From Puniceicoccales bacterium Verruco_02 (GTDB lineage: Bacteria; Verrucomicrobiota; Verrucomicrobiia; Opitutales; Oceanipulchritudinaceae), in NCBI GenBank assembly GCA_001604585.1, contig LVBW01000038.1, positions 1-49,104 on the forward strand: a stretch of DNA of 49,104 nucleotides, in the 5' to 3' direction. Below the pieces are notes generated by a model, which was given only the letters and a program-made list of their open reading frames with translations, was not told the origin of the DNA and searched no databases. The translations under genes and the position numbers were made by a program. Positions 33,052 to 41,645 of the stretch are shown piece after piece (position 1 is the first letter of the stretch; every line of letters starts with the position of its first letter).

Positions 33052-34800
33052 CTAATTTCTGCGCAGCATTATTCTAAAGCCGTTGTTGCGCACCCTTTCC
33101 CCGGCCTCGTGCTCTTCGCTTGGCACTTGGGTGAGGCGTACGGGGTTGTCCCTTGCGTTGCCACCGGCGCAATATGCAGAGCCGGGCGAGGCGGGGACTT
33201 TTTCCACCCATTCGGACACATTGCCGAGAAGATCGAAGAAGCCGTTGGCGTCCGCGCGGGAGCTGCCCACATGCCTAGGCTGACGATCGCTGCTTGTCTG
33301 GCTGTTCCATGTGCCTGTGCGCACTTGTGCGGGGTCTGGGCTACCCAGCGCCCGGCGGAAGCTGTCGATGTCGGGCAGGCGTGCCTCTCTTCCGCATATC
33401 CATGAGGCAAGCCGTGCAAAGCGGCGCGCTTCTTCAAGAGTCACCCCTTCCACGGGCAGGCTGTCGTCGCGAATCTGGCATGGGTTACTGCCGTGGAGTT
33501 TCTCGAAAACAAGCTGCGATACCTCGCGATCCATCAGGAGCCATTGGTCCGAGCCGGGCATGGGCTTCATTACGCTATGGATGCTTCTGTGGAGCAGGGG
33601 CAGGTCATCTCGTATTGAATGAAGAAAGCGGATGCGCTGTATGGACTCGTCATTCTCATCCATATTCTTGGGATACAGGCGCACCATGTCTTCCAGAAGC
33701 AGCATTTGCGTGTTCAGTGTCTGTACGGCGCTCTCTATCTGGCCCTTGCTCAGGTGGCTGTCCAGAGTCTTCATGTCTGCGGCCAGCTTCAGGCGCAGGG
33801 GTGTGGCGAGCGTATTTTGCCGCTCGGCCTCCACGGCGTCCAGGTTGCTTTGCGAGGCGGGCGTGGTACCGGGGTAATCCTTTTGCACATCGCGCAATAG
33901 GGCAAGGGCTTGACTGAAGCTGTCGGCTGCGGCCGCGTAGTTGTTCCCGGCGGCCTGTTCACGGGCCTTGTCCAGAACCAAAGTTGCGGCCTGGGCGCGG
34001 ATTCTGGCCCCGGTCTCCAACAGCTTGCGCTCGGCACGGCGCTTCTGGAGGGGGGCGTCGAAGACCGTGGGCGGGATCTTGAGCGAGAGGGCATCGGCGC
34101 GGGCCATCAATTCTGTGAAAAGTGTCCTCGCCAGTTCTAGTTGGCCGCTTTCCAGAGCCTTGTCCGCCCTTGCCGCCAAGTCGCGGTACGGGATTAGTTC
34201 CGGCTCGTGGCGGGCCTCGTCCAGCTTTTTCCTCAGCCGGGTCTCCTTGCCAGTTCCTGCCTGACTGGCCGAAGGATGGCGGATGTTGATCTCGTGCTGT
34301 AATTGCAGTGCGCGTGAGTAGTGACGCAGCGCAGTGGCAAAGTCCTGCCTGCGGAAGGCTTCGTCGCCCTGGGCGGCCTGTTCCTCGCATTCGACAGCCA
34401 TTTGCGCAGCCATGCGGCTTTCGTGGCCGCGTTGCATGTTGAGGTAATAGTTGTCGCTTTCCAGCCCAGACTGGCATTCGGCCACCCAGCGCCTGCGGGC
34501 CTCCAGAAGCCGGGCCTCCAGATCGTCAATCTCGTCCGGGCAGCTTCCGCGTGGTGCGTCCGGGGCGATGGCGTCGCGCTCGGCTCGCAGTTCTGCAACC
34601 AGCCTTGCTGCTTCCACGCAGTCTGGCCTTTCGAGCAGTATAAGCTGCTCCTCGCCACTGGCTTTAGTCTGCTTGTCGATGACCACCTTGACGAACAGGC
34701 CCGTCATGGCAACGCCCAGTAGAAGCAGGGCTGCCGCCGGAGCTGAGATGTTCAGGCTTTTTAGGAATCGTATGATGGGGCTGCGAGACTTGCCGGGCAT
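33052..34800 (-). CDS. Membrane-anchored TPR-like protein with C-terminal SUMF1/FGE-like domain
   Basis: This 582-residue protein has a basic N-terminus and one transmembrane helix at about 19-41 (SAPAAALLLLGVAMTGLFVKVV). A long helical region at about 45-400 follows, with tetratricopeptide-like pairs (EEQAAQGDEAFRRQDFATALRHYSRALQLQ; AAGNNYAAAADSFSQALALL). The last 140 residues match the formylglycine-generating-enzyme (SUMF1) fold: PVEGVTLEEARRFARLASW, RLPDIDSFRRALG, DANGFFDLLGNVSEWVE and NNGFRIMLRR. That domain is half the usual size and shows no CxxxC copper site, so it is probably a binding rather than catalytic version. It is upstream of the 7-TM phosphatase and probably its partner; function unknown. 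Confidence 0.75.
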   Translation of the reverse strand: MPGKSRSPIIRFLKSLNISAPAAALLLLGVAMTGLFVKVVIDKQTKASGEEQLILLERPDCVEAARLVAELRAERDAIAPDAPRGSCPDEIDDLEARLLEARRRWVAECQSGLESDNYYLNMQRGHESRMAAQMAVECEEQAAQGDEAFRRQDFATALRHYSRALQLQHEINIRHPSASQAGTGKETRLRKKLDEARHEPELIPYRDLAARADKALESGQLELARTLFTELMARADALSLKIPPTVFDAPLQKRRAERKLLETGARIRAQAATLVLDKAREQAAGNNYAAAADSFSQALALLRDVQKDYPGTTPASQSNLDAVEAERQNTLATPLRLKLAADMKTLDSHLSKGQIESAVQTLNTQMLLLEDMVRLYPKNMDENDESIQRIRFLHSIRDDLPLLHRSIHSVMKPMPGSDQWLLMDREVSQLVFEKLHGSNPCQIRDDSLPVEGVTLEEARRFARLASWICGREARLPDIDSFRRALGSPDPAQVRTGTWNSQTSSDRQPRHVGSSRADANGFFDLLGNVSEWVEKVPASPGSAYCAGGNARDNPVRLTQVPSEEHEAGERVRNNGFRIMLRRN

Positions 34801-34829
34801 CTATCGTTGTTGGAAGTTATGGCTGCGGG

Positions 34830-34858
34830 TATATGCCGTGATATTTACACGGCATATA
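34830..34858. promoter_or_regulatory. Perfect 11-bp inverted repeat upstream of the SUMF1-like/phosphatase operon
   Basis: TATATGCCGTG, seven AT-rich bases, then CACGGCATATA: a perfect dyad 30-58 bases upstream of the ATG at 34800. No U-tract follows on either strand, which argues against a terminator. It is in the position of an operator or of a hairpin in the 5' leader. Confidence 0.55.
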
Positions 34859-34904
34859 CAGATTACGCCAGTCGACATAAAAGCGCCAGTATTCCTTTTT
34901 CTCC

Positions 34905-34947
34905 ACGAAAATAGAAGCGGCGGCGGGCTGTTCGCGCCGCCGCCGCT
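34905..34947 (-). terminator. Probable terminator of the peroxiredoxin gene
   Basis: Minus-strand stem AGCGGCGGCGG / CCGCCGCCGCT (11 bp, 10-base loop, 34947-34916) followed by a U-rich tail TCTATTTT. It begins 27 bases after the stop at 34974 and would separate this gene from the SUMF1-like operon. Confidence 0.65.
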
Positions 34948-34973
34948 ACGGAAATCTGTGTAAATAATCCTGG

Positions 34974-35690
34974 CTACTTGCTCTTGGCTATGCGCTCCAC
35001 TTCCTCTACGGAAACGGGCTTGGTGCAGAAGAACCAGTCGTGGCAGGTTATGCCGTCGCGGCTTTGCATACGGTCCTTGGCCACGCCGCAGGAGCCTGCC
35101 GGGGGCACGATGACTGCGTCGCCGGGGCGCCAGTCCGCCGGGGTTGCCACGCTGAGGGCGTCGGCTGTCTTGATGGCCGTCACAAGGCGCAGCAGCTCGT
35201 CAAAGTTGCGGCCCGTGCTGAGTGGGTAGTAAATGATTGCGCGGATTGTGCCCTTGGGGTCGATGACGAACACGGCGCGCACGGCCTTTGTGCTGCTCTC
35301 GCCGGGCTGAATCATGCCGTACTTCTTGGCGACCTCCATGGTGATGTCTTCGATGAGGGGGAACTTCACCTCGACATCCTTCATGCCCTTGAACTCGATC
35401 TTTTCCTTGATCGTTCGCAGCCATGCGATGTGGCTGTACAGGCCATCGACGGAGAGGCCGACGAGCTTGCAGTTGAGTTCCTCGAACTTGTCCTCGAGCG
35501 AGGCGAAGGTCATGAACTCGGACGTACATACGGGTGTGAAGTCCGCCGGGTGGCTGAAAAGGATGACCCAGCTTCCGGCATACTGATCGGGGAAGCTGAT
35601 CGTGCCCTGGGTGGTCACGGCGGTGAATGCGGGTGCCTTGTCGCCGATACGGGGCATCGGGATGGCGGCTACGGATACGTTGTTTTCCAT
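34974..35690 (-). CDS. Peroxiredoxin, Prx6/1-Cys-type with C-terminal cysteines
   Basis: This thiol peroxidase reduces hydrogen peroxide and alkyl hydroperoxides. The 238 residues have the peroxidatic Cys55 in HPADFTPVCTSEF (PxxxTxxC). After the thioredoxin-fold core comes an extended C-terminus with Cys201, Cys216 and Cys222 in GSCG and TCHDWFFCTKP. The CxDWxFC arrangement is that of the Prx6-like enzymes studied in archaea, where the C-terminal cysteines resolve the disulfide. The gene is monocistronic, with a candidate promoter upstream and a terminator downstream, as expected for a separately induced stress enzyme. No oxyR-type regulator is adjacent. Confidence 0.93.
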   Translation of the reverse strand: MENNVSVAAIPMPRIGDKAPAFTAVTTQGTISFPDQYAGSWVILFSHPADFTPVCTSEFMTFASLEDKFEELNCKLVGLSVDGLYSHIAWLRTIKEKIEFKGMKDVEVKFPLIEDITMEVAKKYGMIQPGESSTKAVRAVFVIDPKGTIRAIIYYPLSTGRNFDELLRLVTAIKTADALSVATPADWRPGDAVIVPPAGSCGVAKDRMQSRDGITCHDWFFCTKPVSVEEVERIAKSK

Positions 35691-35717
35691 GATAATTATG
35701 CAGAGGTTACAGTTACA

Positions 35718-35746
35718 AGTATTGCCCCGGTCCAGTGTTTAATCAA
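35718..35746 (-). promoter_or_regulatory. Candidate sigma-70-type promoter of the peroxiredoxin gene
   Basis: Minus-strand TTGATT (35746-35741) and AATACT (35723-35718) with exactly 17 bases between them; the predicted transcript start is about 20 bases before the ATG at 35690. The -35 box is identical to that of the candidate before the acyl synthetase gene. This is a motif match only. Confidence 0.4.
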
Positions 35747-35892
35747 ACGAACTTGAGGCAAAGTGCGGGGCGCTTGTTCGTCAGGCATGAGGGTCAGAGT
35801 GTGCGCTTTCATCCCGGATATTTCGTGGGTGTTTAATGATGGCGTCCTTGGTGCCTTGCCTCTGAGGGGACTGTTCGGTTATATTGCCTGGC

Positions 35893-37260
35893 ATGGGCAG
35901 GCTATTCGACTTGGTTGTAATTGGCGGTGGCAGTGCAGGTTACGCAGCGGCGCGTGCGGCGGCGGCGGCGGGGGCCTCGGTGGCAGTTGTGGACAGTGGG
36001 CCGGAGCTTGGCGGATTGTGCATTTTGCGCGGCTGTATGCCATCCAAGACCCTGCTCTATGTGGCGGACATCCTGCATCATGCCCGCAACAGCGGCAAAC
36101 TTGGCCTGCGAATACCGGAGGCCGCAGCGGATATGGCAGCGGTGCAGGCGCGAAAGCGTGAGATAATTTCCGACTTTGCCAGTTATCGCGCCGGACAGCT
36201 TGCGTCAGGGCGCTTCACGCTCATTCGCAAGCGGGTGCGCTTTGTGTCGCCTTCGGAGCTGGAGGCCGAGGATGGCGAGCGAATCGGCGGGGCGCACTTT
36301 GTCGTGGCAACGGGTTCGCGTGTCAACTGGCCGCCCGTGCCGGGTTTGGAGCCGGGCAGGGTGTGGACTAGCGACGATGTGCTGGACCTGGACCATTTGC
36401 CGCGCAGCGTCGTAGTGCTTGGCGGGGGCGTTGTTGCCTGCGAACTTGCGCAGATGCTTCTTCGCTTTGGTTCGGCAGTGACGCTGGTGCAGCGCAGCGG
36501 GCGGCTGCTGCGCGAATGTAGCGCAGATGCCGCAGCAGTGGTTGAAAAGGCGTTTCGAGACGAGGGAATGAGCGTTCTCACCGGCACGAGGCTTATCGCG
36601 GTTGAGGATGTCGGGGAATATATGCTCGTGCGCTTTGAAAAGGATGGTGCAGTGCATGAAGTCCGAGCGGAGCGGGTTGTGAACGCAATGGGCCGCAGCC
36701 CCGCAACGGATGGGCTGGGTCTGGCAGCAGCCGGAGTGGAGTTGGACGGGCAGGGGCGCATAAAGGTGGACCGTTTTCAGCAGACAACAAATGAGCGCAT
36801 TCTCGCGGCTGGCGATGTGTGTGGGCCGGTGGAAATTGTCCATGTCGCCATCATGCAGGGCGAGCTGGCCGCCTCGGTGGCACTGGGGCAAAAGGTCCAC
36901 CCCATTGATTACGACAAGGTTACGCGCGTTGTGTTCACAGACCCCCAGGTCGCCTCGGCCGGCCTTGGCAAGGAGGAACTGGAGGAGCGCGAAGCCTGTT
37001 ACACGGAGGCATCCTACCCATTCGACGATCACGGCAAGAGCATCTTGATGGAGGCCAAATACGGCTTTGTGCGCTGCTTTGCCGATGGGGACGGACGCTT
37101 GATAGGCGCGGAATGCGTCGGACGGGACGCCGGGGAACTCATTCACCCGATGTCGGTTGCGCTGGCTCTTAATGCGGATTGCCGCAGCCTATTGAGCGCA
37201 CACTGGTATCACCCGACCTTGTCGGAAATCTGGACCTACCCGCTCGAAGATCTAGCCTAG
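35893..37260 (+). CDS. Dihydrolipoyl dehydrogenase-like pyridine nucleotide-disulfide oxidoreductase
   Basis: This FAD/NAD(P)-dependent dithiol oxidoreductase has 455 residues. The N-terminal FAD motif is DLVVIGGGSAGYAAARAAA. The redox-active CxxxxC pair lies in LGGLCILRGCMPSKTLLY. The second Rossmann motif is VVVLGGGVVACELAQML, then comes the ILAAGDVCG motif, and the dimerisation domain carries the catalytic HP-x6-E type ending (HWYHPTLSEIW). ATG at 35893 is the probable start; a TTG nine bases earlier is in frame. No pyruvate or oxoglutarate dehydrogenase genes are nearby, so it may act alone, like mercuric-reductase-type or soluble transhydrogenase-type relatives. No N-terminal heavy-metal domain is present. 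Confidence 0.85.
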   Translation: MGRLFDLVVIGGGSAGYAAARAAAAAGASVAVVDSGPELGGLCILRGCMPSKTLLYVADILHHARNSGKLGLRIPEAAADMAAVQARKREIISDFASYRAGQLASGRFTLIRKRVRFVSPSELEAEDGERIGGAHFVVATGSRVNWPPVPGLEPGRVWTSDDVLDLDHLPRSVVVLGGGVVACELAQMLLRFGSAVTLVQRSGRLLRECSADAAAVVEKAFRDEGMSVLTGTRLIAVEDVGEYMLVRFEKDGAVHEVRAERVVNAMGRSPATDGLGLAAAGVELDGQGRIKVDRFQQTTNERILAAGDVCGPVEIVHVAIMQGELAASVALGQKVHPIDYDKVTRVVFTDPQVASAGLGKEELEEREACYTEASYPFDDHGKSILMEAKYGFVRCFADGDGRLIGAECVGRDAGELIHPMSVALALNADCRSLLSAHWYHPTLSEIWTYPLEDLA

Positions 37261-37352
37261 GCGGGCGACTGGCTTGTATGGAGTCTTTGCCCTGTGCAGG
37301 AGTGCATCGACTTGCCTTGACGGTACGCCATCACTTGTTGATTCTTGGGCGT

Positions 37353-38546
37353 ATGCGCAAGCTACTTTCCTGCCTCTTTGCAATCCTGCTCACCGCAGCC
37401 ACAGCCCATTCGCAGTCCGACATACTGCCGCCCGTTGTCCGCAACATCACTGGAGAGGTGCGCCCCGTGTGCATCGAATCTTCGGATGCCTCGGTTCATA
37501 ATCTCTTGTCCCGCGCCTTTACCCTGCACGGGGCCTATTCGCTGACCAGTGCCGAGAAGGCTGACTTTGTGTTTCGCGTCACGCCCGTGGACGCCAATTC
37601 GGTGAACCTTGAGATTCTCTCCGGCGTCCCCGCCCAGAGTCTTTTCAAGAGCGCCGTGCGCGGCAAGAACCAGAGCGACGCCGCCTTGCGCGCCGCGGAC
37701 CTTGCCGTGACAAAGACGAGCGGTCTTAAGGGCATTTTTGCCGGGCGCATCGCATTCGTGGGTCAGCGCGGCGGAGCCACAGAGCTTTACGAGGGCGGCC
37801 TGCTCTTTGGCGAGATGCGCCAGCTTACTAGCGACAATGCCCGTTGCGTGCGACCGAGCTTTTCGCCCGACGGGGGCCGCCTTCTCTACACGAGCTATTA
37901 TCGCAACGGCTTTCCGGACATTTACTCGATAGACCTGGGCAGCGGCAAACGCGATGTGTTCCTGAGCTTCAACGGGGTGAACACCGGTGCCACTTTCAGT
38001 CCCGACGGCAGCCGCGTTGCCATGATTCTTTCCGGCACGGGCAATGCCGAGCTGTACACCATTTCGAGCAGTGGCAAGGACATGGTCCGCCTCACCAAGA
38101 ACAAGTCCATCGAGAGCGATCCTTCTTGGTCGCCCGACGGCAAGAAGCTCGTCCTTGTAAGCGACAGCCCCGGCAAGCCCCAGCTCTTTGTAATCAACGC
38201 CAACGGTGGCAACATGGAGCGTCTGCCCACGCAGATAAGCAACTTCTGCACCGAGCCTTCCTGGAGCCATGCCGACCCGAACCTCATTGCTTTTACGATC
38301 GCTCAAGGCGGTTCCTTCGAGGTGGCCGTTTACAACATGGCAACGGGCGAGAGCCGCACCGTGTCTCAGGGCGCTGGCGACGCAGTGGAGCCTGTATGGA
38401 CCCGCGATGGCCGCCACCTGATATATACCGAGCGCACGCCCAATCGCCGCCGTCTTGTCCTCTTGGACACCAAGACCGGGCACAAGGGCTATCTGCACGC
38501 GGCAGAATGGGGCGATTCCTCCCAGGCCGACTACGTTTACCCATAG
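37353..38546 (+). CDS. tolB: Periplasmic TolB-like beta-propeller protein
   Basis: TolB is the periplasmic partner of Pal in the Tol-Pal envelope-constriction system. From the ATG at 37353 the 397 residues begin with a signal peptide (MRKLLSCLFAILLTAATAHSQ), then the TolB N-terminal domain (VHNLLSRAFTLHGAYSLTSAEKADFVFRV). A six-bladed propeller follows with recurring SFSPDGGRLLYTS, TFSPDGSRVAMI, SWSPDGKKLVLVS, SWSHADPNLIAFT and VWTRDGRHLIYTE blades. The frame opens upstream through the dehydrogenase C-terminus but gives no signal peptide, so it is not used. tolQ, tolR, tolA and pal are not adjacent, which is unusual for tolB; a generic WD40-like secreted protein is the alternative. Confidence 0.82.
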   Translation: MRKLLSCLFAILLTAATAHSQSDILPPVVRNITGEVRPVCIESSDASVHNLLSRAFTLHGAYSLTSAEKADFVFRVTPVDANSVNLEILSGVPAQSLFKSAVRGKNQSDAALRAADLAVTKTSGLKGIFAGRIAFVGQRGGATELYEGGLLFGEMRQLTSDNARCVRPSFSPDGGRLLYTSYYRNGFPDIYSIDLGSGKRDVFLSFNGVNTGATFSPDGSRVAMILSGTGNAELYTISSSGKDMVRLTKNKSIESDPSWSPDGKKLVLVSDSPGKPQLFVINANGGNMERLPTQISNFCTEPSWSHADPNLIAFTIAQGGSFEVAVYNMATGESRTVSQGAGDAVEPVWTRDGRHLIYTERTPNRRRLVLLDTKTGHKGYLHAAEWGDSSQADYVYP

Positions 38547-38574
38547 TCCGGACTGTCAAGTAGCGAGGTATTTT

Positions 38575-38609
38575 GAAGGGCGTAATTTCATCGAGAAATT
38601 ACGCCCTTC
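38575..38609. terminator. Long hairpin between convergent tolB and ychF
   Basis: GAAGGGCGTAATTTC and GAAATTACGCCCTTC form a perfect 15-bp stem with a 5-base loop, 29 bases after the tolB stop and 33 bases after the ychF stop on the other strand. The plus side is followed by ATCTTTCC, only partly U-rich. Its place between convergent genes supports use in both directions. Confidence 0.65.
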
Positions 38610-38641
38610 ATCTTTCCAAGTGGAATAGCTCGTGATGGGCT

Positions 38642-39745
38642 TTAGGTGTTAACTCGGAACACTACTACGTCGCCATCCTGCATCAGGTAGTCCTTGCCCT
38701 CGATGCGGTACTTGCCCGCCTCTCTGGCCTTCTGGACGCTGCCCGCGGCCACGAGGTCTTTGAAGGCGACTACCTCTGCCTTAATAAAGCCCTTTTCAAA
38801 GTCCGTATGTATTATTGCTGCGCACTGCGGAGCCTTCATGCCCTTGTGGAAGGTCCAGGCACGGACCTCTTTGGGACCTTCGGTAAGGTAGGAGGCAAGG
38901 CCCAGCAGCTCGTAGGTGGCGTTGATGAGGCTGGAAACGCCGGAATCCTCGACGCCCATCTCCTTTAAAAAGTCCTTAGCCTCCTCGGGGCTCATCTCGC
39001 CCAGCTCTTCTTCGAGCTTGGAACAGATGACGGCCATGCCGCTGTTGCGATGCTGCGAAACGTAGTCGCGCACTGCGGCGACGAACTTGTTGTCGGCAGT
39101 GTTGGCTATGTCTGTCTCGGCCACGTTGCAGGCATAGATCACCGGCTTGTCGCTAAGGAGATAGAAGCGGTTCAGGCGGTTTTTCTCGTCCTCGCCGCTT
39201 ATGGGGAAGAGGTTCGCGGGCTTGCCCTCGTTGAGGAAGGGGATGAGGCGATTCAGCAGTTCGGCGTTCGCCACAGCGTCCTTGTCCTGCCCCTTGGCCT
39301 TGCGCAGGTTGTTGTCCAGTTGCTTTTCGCAGGACTGTATGTCGGCAAGGATAAGCTCGGTCTCGATAACCTGAATGTCGCGCACAGGGTCCACCTTGCC
39401 CATGTTGTGGATTATGTCATCGTCCTCGAAGCAGCGCACAACGTGCACCACGGCATCGACCTCGCGGATGTTGGAGAGGAACTTGTTGCCAAGGCCCTCG
39501 CCCTTGCTAGCTCCGGCCACAAGGCCCGCGATATCGACAAACTCTATGGCGGCGGGGATGATTTTCTCCGACTTGGATAGGGTCTGCAACCAAGCAAGGC
39601 GTGCATCGGGCACAATCACCACGCCGACATTCGGCTCTATGGTGCAGAAGGGATAGTTTGCCGCCTCGGCCTTGCGCGAGCGCGTCAGGGCGTTGAAGAG
39701 GGTGCTTTTGCCAACGTTGGGCAGACCGATGATGCCAGCTTGCAT
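38642..39745 (-). CDS. ychF: YchF/OLA1-family redox-regulated ATPase
   Basis: YchF is an Obg-related P-loop ATPase that binds the ribosome. The 367 residues carry [14 protein letters not shown] (G1), the switch regions ([36 protein letters not shown]), a coiled-coil insert at about 125-165 and the C-terminal TGS domain ([39 protein letters not shown]... [14 protein letters not shown]). The NVIYACN-like G4 replacement (VIYACNVAE) explains the family's ATP preference. The ATG at 39745 gives [10 protein letters not shown], the usual start; a frame to 39790 adds 15 unrelated residues. It is a single gene, divergent from the nuo operon. Confidence 0.97.
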   Translation of the reverse strand: MQAGIIGLPNVGKSTLFNALTRSRKAEAANYPFCTIEPNVGVVIVPDARLAWLQTLSKSEKIIPAAIEFVDIAGLVAGASKGEGLGNKFLSNIREVDAVVHVVRCFEDDDIIHNMGKVDPVRDIQVIETELILADIQSCEKQLDNNLRKAKGQDKDAVANAELLNRLIPFLNEGKPANLFPISGEDEKNRLNRFYLLSDKPVIYACNVAETDIANTADNKFVAAVRDYVSQHRNSGMAVICSKLEEELGEMSPEEAKDFLKEMGVEDSGVSSLINATYELLGLASYLTEGPKEVRAWTFHKGMKAPQCAAIIHTDFEKGFIKAEVVAFKDLVAAGSVQKAREAGKYRIEGKDYLMQDGDVVVFRVNT

Positions 39746-39908
39746 ATATAATAGGGTGTAAAAAGGAAGACTCCAAGGCATACTTCGCACAGGTGCAACC
39801 CGAAAAAGGCTGTTTTACCCAGTAGCCTGCATCCGGCATTTGTCGCAATGGTGAGGATTTGATTGCCTACTGGCGCGGCTTTGCTCTTTTCTGTCTGGAT
39901 ACAGTATC

Positions 39909-41594
39909 ATGGCAGAGAGCGCAGACAAGTTGATCAGCGTGTTCGTGGACGGCATCGAGGTTAAGGTGTCGCCCGGGACCAACATGATCGAAGCCGCCCA
40001 CAAGGCTGGCGTCGAGGTACCTCACTATTGCTATCATTCCCACCTGAGCGTCGCGGGTAACTGCCGCATGTGTCTTGTGGAAATGGGCACTCCGGGTGTG
40101 GACCGCAATACGCGCCAGCCCATTCTCGGGCCGGACGGCAAGCAGGTCATTCAGTGGATGCCCAAGCCGACTATCGCCTGCGCCACCAATGCGACGCCCG
40201 GCCTGCACATCCGCACTACGAGCAAGATCGTAAAGGACTGCCGCGAGGGCATAATGGAGTTTCTGCTCGTGAACCACCCGCTGGACTGCCCCATCTGCGA
40301 TCAGGCGGGCGAGTGTCACCTTCAGGAATACGCCACGGACTATGGGCGCGGATACAGCCGCTACGTGGAGGACAAGAACGTAAAGCCCAAGCGTACGATG
40401 ATCGGGCCGCGCGTCATCCTAGACAACGAACGTTGCATTCTCTGCGGGCGCTGTGTGCGCTTCTGCAAGGAGATAGCCAAGGACGAGGTGCTGGGTTTCA
40501 CCGAAAGGGGCAGCCATTCGACGATAGCCTGCTTCCCCGGCAAGACTCTGGACAACAATTACTCGCTAAACGTCGTGGACCTCTGCCCTGTGGGCGCGCT
40601 CACCTCCACGGACTTCCGCTTCAAGATGCGCGTGTGGTTTCTCAAGGAAACCCCTTCCATCTGCACCGAGTCCAGCACGGGCGTAAACACCACCGTATGG
40701 AGCCGCGAGGGCGTGATATACCGCATCACCCCGCGCCGCAACGACGCAGTGAACGACACCTGGATGAGCGACTCTGGCCGCGTCTTGTACAAGCAGGTGG
40801 CCGCCGAGAACCGCTCCACTGCCTATGCCATCGAGGGCAGGCCGGTGCAGGCCGCAGAGGCTGTGGCCGCGCTTGCGGACACTCTTTCCAAGGCAAAGGG
40901 CGTGGCCTTCCTCGCCAGTGGCAAGTCCAGCGTCGAGGAAATGTATCTACTAAAGAAGCTCGTCGCCGCAGTACCGGCAGGCACAAAGGCCGTGCATCTG
41001 GTCCCGCATGTGGACAAGGGCGACGATTTTCTCATCTCCGCGGACCGCAATCCCAACACTCGTGGCGCGCTTCTGACGGGTCTTGTAAAGGGCCTTGAAA
41101 GTGCAAAGTGCGAGTCGCTGCTCCCGATGGTGCAGGAGGGCAGCATAGACACCCTCGTATCTCTCAACGAGTGCGCAGGCGTCTGCGGCCTTGGTCGAGA
41201 AGAGCTTAAGAAACTCCAATACGTGTATCTTGGCACGCATTACTGCGAAACCAGCCAGTATGCCAATATCGAGGTGCCGCTCCTTACCGTGTTCGAGAAG
41301 GACGGCAGTTTCGTCAACCAGCAGTTCCGCCTTCAGAAGTTCTCGCAGGCCGTGCCCGGCCCCGAGGGCGTGATGAGCGACCGCGCCTTCATATTTGCCA
41401 CACTGGCCAAGCTGGGCGGCAAGGGACCGCGCAACGCCTCGGCAGAGGCCGTGTGGGAGAGCATGGCGGCGGATATTCCGCAGTTTGCGGGAATCAGTTT
41501 CGCCTCGATCCCGGCGGAGGGCCGCCCGATAGACGGCAGCGCCTTCGCCAGTCAGCCCTTCGCAGAGGGGAAGAACCTGCACTTCTCCGCATAG
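39909..41594 (+). CDS. nuoG: NADH-quinone oxidoreductase subunit G, N7-cluster ligands lost
   Basis: NuoG is the large iron-sulfur subunit in the electron-input arm of complex I. The 561 residues contain the N1b [2Fe-2S] ligands Cys41, Cys52, Cys55 and Cys91, the N5 ligands His123, Cys127, Cys130 and Cys136, and the N4 ligands Cys176, Cys179, Cys182 and Cys226. The N7 site found in many bacteria (CxxCxxxC, then a fourth Cys 28 residues on) is degenerate: Cys252 remains, but the other positions are Ser255, Val259 and Ser287. The rest is a shortened molybdopterin-oxidoreductase-like domain (E. coli NuoG has 908 residues). It heads this operon; nuoA-F are not upstream, where ychF diverges after a 163-bp gap. 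Confidence 0.95.
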   Translation: MAESADKLISVFVDGIEVKVSPGTNMIEAAHKAGVEVPHYCYHSHLSVAGNCRMCLVEMGTPGVDRNTRQPILGPDGKQVIQWMPKPTIACATNATPGLHIRTTSKIVKDCREGIMEFLLVNHPLDCPICDQAGECHLQEYATDYGRGYSRYVEDKNVKPKRTMIGPRVILDNERCILCGRCVRFCKEIAKDEVLGFTERGSHSTIACFPGKTLDNNYSLNVVDLCPVGALTSTDFRFKMRVWFLKETPSICTESSTGVNTTVWSREGVIYRITPRRNDAVNDTWMSDSGRVLYKQVAAENRSTAYAIEGRPVQAAEAVAALADTLSKAKGVAFLASGKSSVEEMYLLKKLVAAVPAGTKAVHLVPHVDKGDDFLISADRNPNTRGALLTGLVKGLESAKCESLLPMVQEGSIDTLVSLNECAGVCGLGREELKKLQYVYLGTHYCETSQYANIEVPLLTVFEKDGSFVNQQFRLQKFSQAVPGPEGVMSDRAFIFATLAKLGGKGPRNASAEAVWESMAADIPQFAGISFASIPAEGRPIDGSAFASQPFAEGKNLHFSA

Positions 41595-41645
41595 GGCGAG
41601 CCAACACACAACACTTTCCAGCATCAAACATCCAAGGCATAGCCA

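Noticed and set aside
36205-37498. Long minus-strand frames opposite the lipoamide-dehydrogenase-like gene and tolB
   Set aside because: Both sense genes have unmistakable domain motifs, and the antisense products resemble nothing.
39748-39776. TATTAT box with an upstream TTGGAG at 17 bases before ychF
   Set aside because: The box ends two bases before the ychF ATG, so transcription would start inside the first codon. The AT-rich match is probably chance.
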